Assembly (NCBI RefSeq): GCF_032477075.1
Contig: NZ_JAWDXO010000026.1
Coordinates: 1 to 38,296 of the forward strand
Source of the DNA: Fusobacterium sp.
GTDB lineage: Bacteria; Fusobacteriota; Fusobacteriia; Fusobacteriales; Fusobacteriaceae
Direction of reading: 5' to 3'
Length of the DNA: 38,296 nt
Below, in pieces: positions 22,874 through 30,455 of the stretch. The notes under the pieces are model-generated. The model had not been told where the DNA came from and searched no databases. It was given only the letters and a program-made list of their open reading frames with translations. The position numbers and the translations under genes are program-made. The stretch's first letter is position 1. Every line of letters begins with the position of its first letter.

Positions 22874-23593
22874 ATGGAGAAGCCTTTTTATAAGAGAGTT
22901 TTGTTAAAACTTAGTGGTGAAGCTTTAATGGGAGATCAGGAATTTGGAATATCTTCAGATGTAATATATTCTTATGCTAGACAGATAAAAGAAATCGTTG
23001 ATCTTGGTGTAGAAGTTTCTATAGTTATTGGTGGAGGAAACATATTCAGAGGAATATCTGGAGCTACTCAAGGGGTGGATAGAGTTACTGGAGATCATAT
23101 GGGTATGCTTGCTACAGTTATCAATTCACTTGCTTTACAAAATGCAATAGAGAAGCTTGGAGTACCTACAAGAGTACAAACAGCCATAGAGATGCCTAAA
23201 ATCGCTGAACCTTTTATTAAAAGAAAAGCTCAAAGACATTTAGAAAAAGGAAGAGTTGTAATATTTGGTGCAGGAACAGGAAATCCTTATTTCACAACTG
23301 ATACAGCAGCAGCTTTGAGGGCTATTGAAATGAATACTGAAGCAGTTTTGAAAGCTACAAAAGTTGATGGTATTTATGATAAAGATCCTGTAAAATATGC
23401 AGATGCAGTTAAATATAATGTTGTAACTTATACTGAAGTTTTAAATAAAGATTTGAAGGTAATGGATGCTACAGCTATTTCTCTATGCAGAGAAAATAAA
23501 TTACCTATTGTTGTTTTTAATTCTCTTGAAGAAGGAAATATAAAAAAGGTTATAATGGGAGAAAAAATAGGAACAGTCGTAGTGGCTGATTAA
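22874..23593 (+). CDS. pyrH: Uridylate kinase
   Basis: The 239-residue product is the bacterial UMP kinase of the amino-acid kinase fold, converting UMP to UDP with ATP. It carries RVLLKLSGEALMG, the glycine-rich VIGGGNIFRG loop, ATVINSLALQNA, and the GTGNPYFTTDTAAALRA substrate-binding segment. It acts as a hexamer in the cytosol. It sits between tsf and frr as in many bacteria, 17 bases before frr. Confidence 0.97.
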   Translation: MEKPFYKRVLLKLSGEALMGDQEFGISSDVIYSYARQIKEIVDLGVEVSIVIGGGNIFRGISGATQGVDRVTGDHMGMLATVINSLALQNAIEKLGVPTRVQTAIEMPKIAEPFIKRKAQRHLEKGRVVIFGAGTGNPYFTTDTAAALRAIEMNTEAVLKATKVDGIYDKDPVKYADAVKYNVVTYTEVLNKDLKVMDATAISLCRENKLPIVVFNSLEEGNIKKVIMGEKIGTVVVAD

Positions 23594-23610
23594 ATCAGGA
23601 GGGAAAAGAT

Positions 23611-24177
23611 ATGACAGGACAAGATGTAGTTAAATTATGTAATGAAAAAATGGGAAAAGCAATAGAAGCAACAAAACATAAATTTACTTCTATTAGAGCT
23701 GGAAGAGCTAGTGTTTCTATGCTTGATAATATAAAAGTTGAACAATATGGATCTGAGATGCCTTTAAATCAAGTAGGTTCAGTTTCTGCTCCAGAAGCTA
23801 GACTACTTGTTATTGACCCATGGGATAAATCTCTCATTTCTAAAATAGAAAAAGCTATTATGGCTGCAAATCTAGGACTTACACCAAATAATGATGGTAA
23901 AGTTATCAGACTTGTAATGCCTGAACTTACTGCTGAAAGAAGAAAAGAATATGTGAAAATGGCTAAGACAGAAGCTGAAAATGGAAAAGTGGCAGTAAGA
24001 AATATAAGAAAAGATGGAAATAATGATCTTAAAAAACTTTCAAAGGATAAAGAAAATCCAATTTCTGAAGATGAAGTAAAAACTTTAGAAAATGAAATTC
24101 AAAAAATAACTGATGCTCATATCAAAGCAATAGATGAACTTTTTGCTAAAAAAGAAAAAGAGATTACAACTGTTTAA
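23611..24177 (+). CDS. frr: Ribosome recycling factor
   Basis: The 188-residue product is the ribosome recycling factor, which with EF-G splits post-termination ribosomes. Family motifs include SIRAGRASVSMLDNIKVEQYG, the ARLLVIDPWD segment and LTAERRKEYVKMAK. It is slightly longer than the usual 185 residues. The ATG follows caggaggg (23596-23603). Confidence 0.97.
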   Translation: MTGQDVVKLCNEKMGKAIEATKHKFTSIRAGRASVSMLDNIKVEQYGSEMPLNQVGSVSAPEARLLVIDPWDKSLISKIEKAIMAANLGLTPNNDGKVIRLVMPELTAERRKEYVKMAKTEAENGKVAVRNIRKDGNNDLKKLSKDKENPISEDEVKTLENEIQKITDAHIKAIDELFAKKEKEITTV

Positions 24178-24196
24178 CAATTAATTAAGTAATGCT

Positions 24197-24321
24197 AAAA
24201 AAGAGACTGATTTTTAAAAGGACCAATATTTTAGAAATTTTCTAGTAGAAAGATTAATAATAATTCTTTCATTTTTAAAATTTTTAATTATTAATATCCC
24301 TTTTTATTCAGGCTCTTTTTT
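24197..24321. repeat. Long imperfect hairpin after frr (terminator or small palindromic element)
   Basis: aaaaaagag (24197-24205) pairs with ctctttttt (24313-24321), continuing with ctga (24207-24210) and tcag (24308-24311), then aaaagg (24216-24221) with cctttt (24299-24304) and atatt (24226-24230) with aatat (24293-24297). An inner hairpin gaaag (24248-24252) with ctttc (24266-24270) is also seen. The 3' arm ends in T6, so it could end frr transcripts. Its 125-base length is unusual for a terminator and suggests a miniature inverted-repeat element. Confidence 0.4.
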
Positions 24322-24388
24322 ATATTATATAGAAAAATTTCAATAAATATGGTAAAATTTACTGAATATATCAATGAGGTGATAGATA

Positions 24389-25081
24389 GTGGAGTCAAGA
24401 ATTCCAAGTCATATAGCAATAATCATGGATGGAAATGGTAGATGGGCAGAAAAAAGAGGATTGCCTAGGACATTAGGACATAAAGAAGGTGCTGATGTAT
24501 TAAGAAAGATAATAACTTATGCAGGAAGGATTGGAGTCAAATATCTTACTGTTTATGCTTTTTCAACAGAAAACTGGAAAAGAAGTAAGGAAGAAGTTGA
24601 TACTTTAATGTTTCTCTTTAAAACATATTTAAAAAATGAAGAAAAAAATATAATGAAAAATAATGTGAGATTTTTGGTATCGGGAAGAAAAGATGGAGTA
24701 AGGTCATCACTTCTGGAAGCAATAGAAAAACTTGAAGATAAAAGTAAGGATAATACAGGCCTTATATTAAATATAGCATTTAATTATGGTGGAAGAGCAG
24801 AGATAATAGATGCTGTAAATTCTATTCTTAAATTGGGAATAGAGAATATAGATGAAGAAAAATTTTCAAAATATATGTATAATGATATACCTGATCCAGA
24901 ATTACTCATAAGAACAAGTGGAGAGTTCAGAATATCAAATTTCTTGTTATGGCAGATAGCATATTCAGAAATATATATCACAGATGCATTATGGCCAGAC
25001 TTTGATGAAAAGGAATTGGATAAAGCTATACAGAGTTACAATGAAAGAGACAGAAGATTTGGAGGAGTAAAAAATGCTTAG
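24389..25081 (+). CDS. uppS: Isoprenyl transferase (undecaprenyl diphosphate synthase type, GTG start)
   Basis: The 230-residue product is a cis-prenyltransferase that extends farnesyl diphosphate to the C55 lipid carrier for cell-wall synthesis. It has IAIIMDGNGRWA with catalytic Asp14, the LRTLGH-type segment (LPRTLGHKEGA), STENWKR and the C-terminal LLIRTSGEFRISNFLLWQIAYSE signature. It starts at GTG 24389 after tgaggtga (24375-24382). Its end overlaps cdsA by 8 bases. Confidence 0.94.
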   Translation: MESRIPSHIAIIMDGNGRWAEKRGLPRTLGHKEGADVLRKIITYAGRIGVKYLTVYAFSTENWKRSKEEVDTLMFLFKTYLKNEEKNIMKNNVRFLVSGRKDGVRSSLLEAIEKLEDKSKDNTGLILNIAFNYGGRAEIIDAVNSILKLGIENIDEEKFSKYMYNDIPDPELLIRTSGEFRISNFLLWQIAYSEIYITDALWPDFDEKELDKAIQSYNERDRRFGGVKNA

Positions 25082-25898
25082 TAGAATAATGGTAGCCATA
25101 GTGGGAATTCCACTGCTTATCTACATATTATATCATGGAGGCTTTCCTTTGCTTCTTTTTGTAAATGTGATTGTAGGTATGGGAGCTTATGAATTTTATA
25201 ATATGGCAGAGATGGGAGGAAAAAAACCTCATAAAATAGCAGGAATAATAGGAGCATTACTTATTCCCAATGTGTTATTCTTTAATGAATTAGGAACTTT
25301 ATCAATAGATGTAACAGGATTATTGGCTTTTTTTGTTATATTTTTAATTGGTTACAGAGTATTTGAGAATAAGGTAGAAAATGCAAGTGTAGATATAGGG
25401 GAAACTATTCTAGGAGCATTATATATTTCTATACTTTTTTCTCATGTAATATTGATAAGTTTTCTTCCAAATGGAGGAAAATGGCTTTTAACAGTTCAAA
25501 TAATGGTTTGGGTATGTGATAGTTTTGCATATTTTACAGGAATGACTATAGGAAGAAAGATATTTAATAGAGGATTCAGCAGTATCAGCCCTAAAAAATC
25601 CATAGAAGGCTCGATAGGTGGAACTATATTTACAATAGTTTCTCTGTATTTTCTTGAGAAATATTTTCATCTGCTTAATAATGGTGAACTTGGAATCTCT
25701 AACATAGTAATAATAGGAATATTTATAAGTATAATAGCTCAGCTTGGAGATTTAGGTGAATCTATGTTTAAAAGAGAATTTAAAGTAAAGGATTCAGGAA
25801 GTATTCTTAAAGGGCATGGAGGTATATTAGATAGATTTGATAGTATGCTTTTTGTAGCACCTACTGTTTACTATCTTTTGAAATTTATAGTATCATAA
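25074..25898 (+). CDS. cdsA: Phosphatidate cytidylyltransferase
   Basis: The 274-residue membrane protein makes CDP-diacylglycerol from phosphatidic acid and CTP, the branch point for phospholipids. About eight hydrophobic segments can be traced. The family signature lies at the C-terminal end: SPKKSIEGSIGG, then GDLGESMFKREFKVKDSG and GHGGILDRFDSMLF, which holds the catalytic aspartates. It overlaps uppS by 8 bases and so is translationally coupled to it. Confidence 0.93.
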   Translation: MLSRIMVAIVGIPLLIYILYHGGFPLLLFVNVIVGMGAYEFYNMAEMGGKKPHKIAGIIGALLIPNVLFFNELGTLSIDVTGLLAFFVIFLIGYRVFENKVENASVDIGETILGALYISILFSHVILISFLPNGGKWLLTVQIMVWVCDSFAYFTGMTIGRKIFNRGFSSISPKKSIEGSIGGTIFTIVSLYFLEKYFHLLNNGELGISNIVIIGIFISIIAQLGDLGESMFKREFKVKDSGSILKGHGGILDRFDSMLFVAPTVYYLLKFIVS

Positions 25899-25909
25899 TA
25901 TAATATCTC

Positions 25910-25947
25910 ATTGGGTGAAAGGATATTTCTGTTCGCCCAATTTTTTT
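25910..25947 (+). terminator. Terminator or attenuator between cdsA and dxr
   Basis: attgggtga (25910-25918) pairs with tcgcccaat (25933-25941), nine pairs with one G-U, followed by six T. It lies only 20 bases before the dxr ATG with no visible promoter between, so dxr may depend on read-through. Confidence 0.8.
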
Positions 25948-25966
25948 CATAGGAGGAATTTAAAAA

Positions 25967-27133
25967 ATGAAAAGAATAATAGTATTAGGAGCTACTGGAA
26001 GTATAGGAACTAATGCTTTAGAAGTAATAAGAAATGCAGGAGAAAAATTTAAAGTGGTAGCCCTAAGTGGTTATAAAAATCATAAACTGCTTTTGGAGCA
26101 GATAAGAGAGTTTGCTCCAGAATATGTTGCAGTAGGAACAGAAGAAGGATATAAAGAAATAAAGGCAGAATTTCCAAATATGAAAATATTTTTAGGAGAG
26201 GAAGGACTTAGAGAACTTGCCATGTTGAAAGATTATGATATACTTCTTAGTGCTGTCAGTGGAGCTGTAGGAATAGAAGCTACAGTTGAAGGAATAAAAA
26301 ACAGTAAAAGAATAGCACTTGCCAATAAAGAGACTATGGTAGCTGCAGGTTCATATATAAATCGTCTTCTTGGAGAGTATCCAAAGGCTGAAATAATTCC
26401 TGTAGATAGTGAACATTCAGCTATATTTCAATCTCTGTTAGGAGGAAAGAAAAAAGAAGTTGAAAAAATAATAATAACAGCTAGTGGAGGAACTTTCAGA
26501 GGAAAGAAAAAAGAAGAATTGAAAAAAGTGAAAGTAGAAGATGCTTTAAGACATCCAAACTGGTCTATGGGTAAAAAAATAACTATTGATTCATCTTCTC
26601 TTGTAAATAAAGGACTTGAAGTAATTGAAGCTCATGAGCTTTTTGGAGTTGATTATGATCATATAGATGTTTTAGTACATCCTCAAAGTGTAATACATTC
26701 AATGGTGCAATTTAATGATAAGTCAGTGATAGCTCAGCTGGGAGTACCTGATATGAAGCTTCCTATTCAATATGCCTTTACTTATCCTAAAAGAGCAGCA
26801 AATACTATATTTGAAGCATTGGATTTTATAAAAGTATCGACTCTTACATTTGAAAGAGTTGATGATGAAACTTTTAGAGGAGTAGAACTTGCATATAAGG
26901 CAGGAAAAGCTGGAAAATCTATGCCAGCTGTATTTAATGCAGCTAATGAAGTAGCAGTAGAATTATTTATGAAAGGGAAAATAGGATTTCTCGTTATATA
27001 TGAAATAATAGAAGAATCTATGGACAGGCATGAATTGGTAGAGATTGATAGTGTAGAAACGGTTAAAAGAGTAGATAAAGAAACAAGAAACTGGGTCTAC
27101 AGCAAGTATGGAAAATGTAAGGGAGAAAAATAA
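25967..27133 (+). CDS. dxr: 1-deoxy-D-xylulose 5-phosphate reductoisomerase
   Basis: The 388-residue enzyme makes 2-C-methylerythritol 4-phosphate from DXP with NADPH, the committed step of the non-mevalonate isoprenoid pathway. It has the NADPH-binding GATGSIG (8-14), LANKETMVAAG, the metal-binding VDSEHSAIFQ and the SSLVNKGLEVIEAHELFG active-site region. Its place between cdsA and rseP is the conserved one, supplying precursors for uppS upstream. The ribosome binding site is taggagga (25950-25957). Confidence 0.96.
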   Translation: MKRIIVLGATGSIGTNALEVIRNAGEKFKVVALSGYKNHKLLLEQIREFAPEYVAVGTEEGYKEIKAEFPNMKIFLGEEGLRELAMLKDYDILLSAVSGAVGIEATVEGIKNSKRIALANKETMVAAGSYINRLLGEYPKAEIIPVDSEHSAIFQSLLGGKKKEVEKIIITASGGTFRGKKKEELKKVKVEDALRHPNWSMGKKITIDSSSLVNKGLEVIEAHELFGVDYDHIDVLVHPQSVIHSMVQFNDKSVIAQLGVPDMKLPIQYAFTYPKRAANTIFEALDFIKVSTLTFERVDDETFRGVELAYKAGKAGKSMPAVFNAANEVAVELFMKGKIGFLVIYEIIEESMDRHELVEIDSVETVKRVDKETRNWVYSKYGKCKGEK

Positions 27134-27134
27134 A

Positions 27135-27806
27135 ATGGGAAAACTTATAGTTATAGAAGGAACAGACTCTAGTGGAAAGGAAACACAGACAAAAAAACTT
27201 TTTGAAAGACTCCTAAATGAAAAATATAATATAAAAAAAATATCTTTTCCAAATTATGACAGCCCTGCATGTGAACCTGTAAAAATGTATCTGGCAGGGA
27301 AATTTGGAGAAGATCCAATGAAAGTGAATCCTTATCCTATATCAATGATGTATGCAATTGACAGATATGCTTCGTATAAAATGGATTGGGAAAAATTCTA
27401 TCAAGAAGATGGAATAATAGTAACAGACAGATATGTCACTTCTAATATGGTACATCAGGCCTCTAAAATAATAGATGAAGCAGAAAAAAATATATATTTA
27501 AATTGGTTGGATGAATTGGAATATGATAAAATGGATATTCCAAGACCAGATCTTATAATATTTTTAAATATGCCTACAGAAATGGCAATAAAGCTTATGA
27601 AAGAAAGAAATAATAAAATAACTGGTGAACAGAGAAAAGATATTCATGAAAGAGATGCAGTTTATTTGGAAAAATCTCATACAAATGCTTGCAATATTGC
27701 TAAAAAGTATGGATGGAAAGAGATAAAATGTACAGATGGAGAGAAACTTAAAACTATAGATGAAATAGGAGAAGAGATATATAAATTAGTCAGAAATATC
27801 ATCTGA
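27135..27806 (+). CDS. tmk: Thymidylate kinase (deoxynucleoside/dTMP kinase family)
   Basis: The 223-residue P-loop kinase most likely converts dTMP to dTDP. It has a P-loop variant IEGTDSSGKETQTK, a FPNYDSPACEPVKMYL segment, AIDRYASYK and the DRYVTSNMVHQASK active-site stretch typical of the clostridial type rather than the Escherichia coli type. ATG 27135 is one base after the dxr stop and nine after gggag (27121-27125); the frame is open to 27108, but that start would overlap dxr. Insertion of tmk between dxr and rseP is unusual. Confidence 0.85.
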   Translation: MGKLIVIEGTDSSGKETQTKKLFERLLNEKYNIKKISFPNYDSPACEPVKMYLAGKFGEDPMKVNPYPISMMYAIDRYASYKMDWEKFYQEDGIIVTDRYVTSNMVHQASKIIDEAEKNIYLNWLDELEYDKMDIPRPDLIIFLNMPTEMAIKLMKERNNKITGEQRKDIHERDAVYLEKSHTNACNIAKKYGWKEIKCTDGEKLKTIDEIGEEIYKLVRNII

Positions 27807-27821
27807 TAGATGGAGGAAAGA

Positions 27822-28841
27822 ATGAACATATTAATAGCTATTCTGGTTTTGGGAATAATAATATTTATACATGAACTTGGACATTTTCTTACAGCTAAAT
27901 TTTTTAAAATGCCTGTAAGTGAATTTTCAATTGGAATGGGTCCGCAAGTGTACTCATATGAAACAATAAAAACAACATATTCTTTTAGAGCTATTCCCCT
28001 TGGAGGATTTGTAAATATAGAAGGAATGGAAGTAGGAAGTAAAGTTGAAGATGGTTTTAATAGTAAATCACCTTTAGCTAGATTTATAGTACTTTTTGCA
28101 GGAGTATTTATGAACTTTCTTCTTGCATTTCTATTGATTTTTTCTATGATTTATTCTCATGGAAAATATATTCAAAATAAAGAAGCTGTAATAGGAAGTG
28201 TACTCCCTGAAAGCAAAGGAAGTAAGGTTATTTTTCCAAAAGATAAGATTTTAAAAATAAATGGAATAGAAATAAAGGAATGGAATGATATAGGAAGGGT
28301 ACTTACAGAAAAAGACCCTAAACTTCCTATACAAGTGGAATTAGAAAGAGATGGTAAGTTAGAAAATATAGATCTTGAGCTTACAGAAGATCCAGAAACA
28401 AAAAGATATATTGTAGGAATACTTCCTGAGTATACCATAGAAAAATATGGAGCTGGAGAAGCAGCAAAAGCAAGTTTTTTAAGTTTTAAAAAGATCTTTT
28501 CTGATACATTGGGAGGGTTAAAACTTATTGTAAGCGGAAAAGTAAAATCAGAGGAAATAAGTGGACCAATTGGTATAATAAAAGTAGTAGGAGATGCTTC
28601 CAAAGAAGGCGTGGGAATATTGATATGGCTCACAGCACTTTTATCAGTGAATGTAGGAATTTTAAATCTTATGCCTCTACCAGCTTTAGATGGTGGAAGA
28701 ATACTTTTTGTTATTTTAGAACTAATAGGTGTAAAAGTAAATAAAAAGTTTGAGGAAAGATTACATACTGCTGGAATGTTAATACTTTTTGCATTTATTT
28801 TTTACATAACAGCAAATGATATTTTTAATTTGACAAGATAG
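27822..28841 (+). CDS. rseP: RseP-type site-2 zinc metalloprotease
   Basis: The 339-residue membrane protease cleaves substrates inside the membrane. The zinc-binding HELGH is in the first helix (about residues 18-22), a PDZ-like domain occupies roughly 120-200, and the second motif NLMPLPALDGGRI supplies the aspartate ligand near 293. Final hydrophobic segments follow. ATG 27822 is used because ggagga (27812-27817) precedes it. It starts 15 bases after tmk. The usual substrate is an anti-sigma factor or signal-peptide remnant; none is encoded here. Confidence 0.92.
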   Translation: MNILIAILVLGIIIFIHELGHFLTAKFFKMPVSEFSIGMGPQVYSYETIKTTYSFRAIPLGGFVNIEGMEVGSKVEDGFNSKSPLARFIVLFAGVFMNFLLAFLLIFSMIYSHGKYIQNKEAVIGSVLPESKGSKVIFPKDKILKINGIEIKEWNDIGRVLTEKDPKLPIQVELERDGKLENIDLELTEDPETKRYIVGILPEYTIEKYGAGEAAKASFLSFKKIFSDTLGGLKLIVSGKVKSEEISGPIGIIKVVGDASKEGVGILIWLTALLSVNVGILNLMPLPALDGGRILFVILELIGVKVNKKFEERLHTAGMLILFAFIFYITANDIFNLTR

Positions 28842-28891
28842 CTGTAATTCAGGGATATAGTACAGTATATTGTAAATTATTAAAAATAGTC

Positions 28892-28920
28892 TTGAAAAAA
28901 TACAGATTATCTATTATAAT
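28892..28920 (+). promoter_or_regulatory. Promoter of the NtrC-type regulator gene
   Basis: TTGAAA (28892-28897) and TATAAT (28915-28920) are 17 bases apart. A second TATAAT at 28925-28930 lies just downstream. This is a sigma-70 type promoter, although the gene product looks sigma-54 related. Confidence 0.75.
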
Positions 28921-28988
28921 ACATTATAATAGAAAACCATAAATTATGAATTATTTTTGAAAGATATATAAAATAGGGAGGCCAAATT

Positions 28989-30374
28989 ATGAAGAATGCT
29001 ATATTAGCTATTTCAGAGAGAAAGGAAACGTTAAAACAAATAAGAAAAGAACTTTCAGAACAATATGAAATCATAACATTCAATAATCTTTTAGATGCAC
29101 TGGATATGCTTAGAGAAAGTGATTTTGATATTGTTTTATTAGATGAATATCTGACATGGTTCAATTTTGCAGAAGCTAAAAGAAAATTAAATGGAATTGG
29201 AAAAGATTTTGTTGTTGTAGGATTATTAGATGATGAAAATGAAGAATTACTTCAAGAATTAAAAAATGCAGATATTTATAATTATCTAATGAAACCAGTA
29301 GAGTTGAGAGAGATGAACAGAATTATAATGCCGGCTCTTAAAAACTTGGAAATATTAAAAGAGAAAAGAAAGCTTGAAGAAAAATTATTAAGTACTGAAG
29401 AAGAAAGTGAAATAGTAGGGCAATCTTCAAGAATTAAAGACGTAAAAAATCTTATAGAAAAAGTAGCTGAAAGTGATCTTACAGTTCTTATAACAGGTGA
29501 AAATGGAATTGGAAAAGAGCTTGTAGCTAAAGAAATATACAAAAAAAGTGACAGAAGAAAGAACAACTACATAGTAGTAAGTTGTGCATCTATGCCAGAA
29601 GAAACTATGGAAAGAGAACTCTTCGGATTTGAAAGAGGAGCTTTTACAGGGGCTAATTCCAGCAAAAAAGGATTATTAGAAGAAGCTGATGGTGGAACTA
29701 TGTTCCTTGATGATATTTCAGCTATGGATATTAAAATCCAAGCTAAACTTTTAAGAGTTATTGAGTATGGTGAATTGAGAAGAGTTGGAGGAAACAAGAC
29801 TAGAAGAGTAGATGTCAGATTCATTGTAGCTAGTGATAAAGATCTTAAAGATGAAACTGAAAAAGGAAAATTTAGAAAAGATTTGTACCATAGATTAACT
29901 GTGTTTCCAATAGAAGTACCACCATTAAGAGAGAGAAAAGAGGATGTACCTCTTCTTGCTAATTACTTCTTAAATAAAATAGTGAGAGAGCTTCATAGAG
30001 ATACCCCTGTTATTTCAGGAGAAGCAATGAAGTACTTGATGGAGTATTCATATCCAGGAAATATAAGAGAACTTAGAAATATGATAGAAAGAATGGTAAT
30101 TCTTTCTACTGATAAGATAATAGGTGTGGAAGACCTTCCGCTTGAAATAAAAATGAAATCTGATACTGTTGAAAATAAAACAGTAGTAGGAGTAGGACCA
30201 TTAAAAGATATTCTTGAACAGGAAATATACAGTCTTGCAGATGTTGAAAAAGTAGTTATTGCTATAGCATTGCAAAAAACTAGATGGAATAAACAAGAAA
30301 CTTCTAAACTTCTTGGAATTGGAAGAACTACTCTTTATGAAAAAATTAGAAAATATGGTTTGGATTTTAAATAG
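28989..30374 (+). CDS. Sigma-54-dependent transcriptional activator, NtrC type, with degenerate receiver
   Basis: The 461-residue protein has three domains: a receiver-like domain (1-115), an AAA+ domain (about 140-380) and a Fis-type helix-turn-helix (about 418-460). The AAA+ part is intact, with Walker A GENGIGKE (170-177), the GAFTGA loop (217-222) that contacts sigma-54, and Walker B GGTMFLDD (235-242). The receiver keeps Asp52 and Lys102 but lacks the acidic pair after the first strand and the Thr/Ser after the fourth, so phosphorylation may be altered. No kinase is encoded next to it. The target genes are unknown. Confidence 0.88.
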   Translation: MKNAILAISERKETLKQIRKELSEQYEIITFNNLLDALDMLRESDFDIVLLDEYLTWFNFAEAKRKLNGIGKDFVVVGLLDDENEELLQELKNADIYNYLMKPVELREMNRIIMPALKNLEILKEKRKLEEKLLSTEEESEIVGQSSRIKDVKNLIEKVAESDLTVLITGENGIGKELVAKEIYKKSDRRKNNYIVVSCASMPEETMERELFGFERGAFTGANSSKKGLLEEADGGTMFLDDISAMDIKIQAKLLRVIEYGELRRVGGNKTRRVDVRFIVASDKDLKDETEKGKFRKDLYHRLTVFPIEVPPLRERKEDVPLLANYFLNKIVRELHRDTPVISGEAMKYLMEYSYPGNIRELRNMIERMVILSTDKIIGVEDLPLEIKMKSDTVENKTVVGVGPLKDILEQEIYSLADVEKVVIAIALQKTRWNKQETSKLLGIGRTTLYEKIRKYGLDFK

Positions 30375-30424
30375 AGAGAAGTAAAGTAAATAACAAGAAA
30401 GAACTAACTAAAAGAAGGGGGAAA

Positions 30425-30446
30425 ATTACCAGTTTTGGCTGGTAAT
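30425..30446 (+). promoter_or_regulatory. Hairpin between the Shine-Dalgarno and start of the foldase gene
   Basis: attaccag (30425-30432) pairs perfectly with ctggtaat (30439-30446) around the loop TTTTGG. The Shine-Dalgarno aggggg (30415-30420) lies just upstream and the candidate starts lie in the loop (TTG 30435) or just after the stem (TTG 30450, ATG 30456). Folding would bring the Shine-Dalgarno to about 7 effective bases from TTG 30450 and 13 from ATG 30456. Confidence 0.55.
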
Positions 30447-30455
30447 ACATTGATT

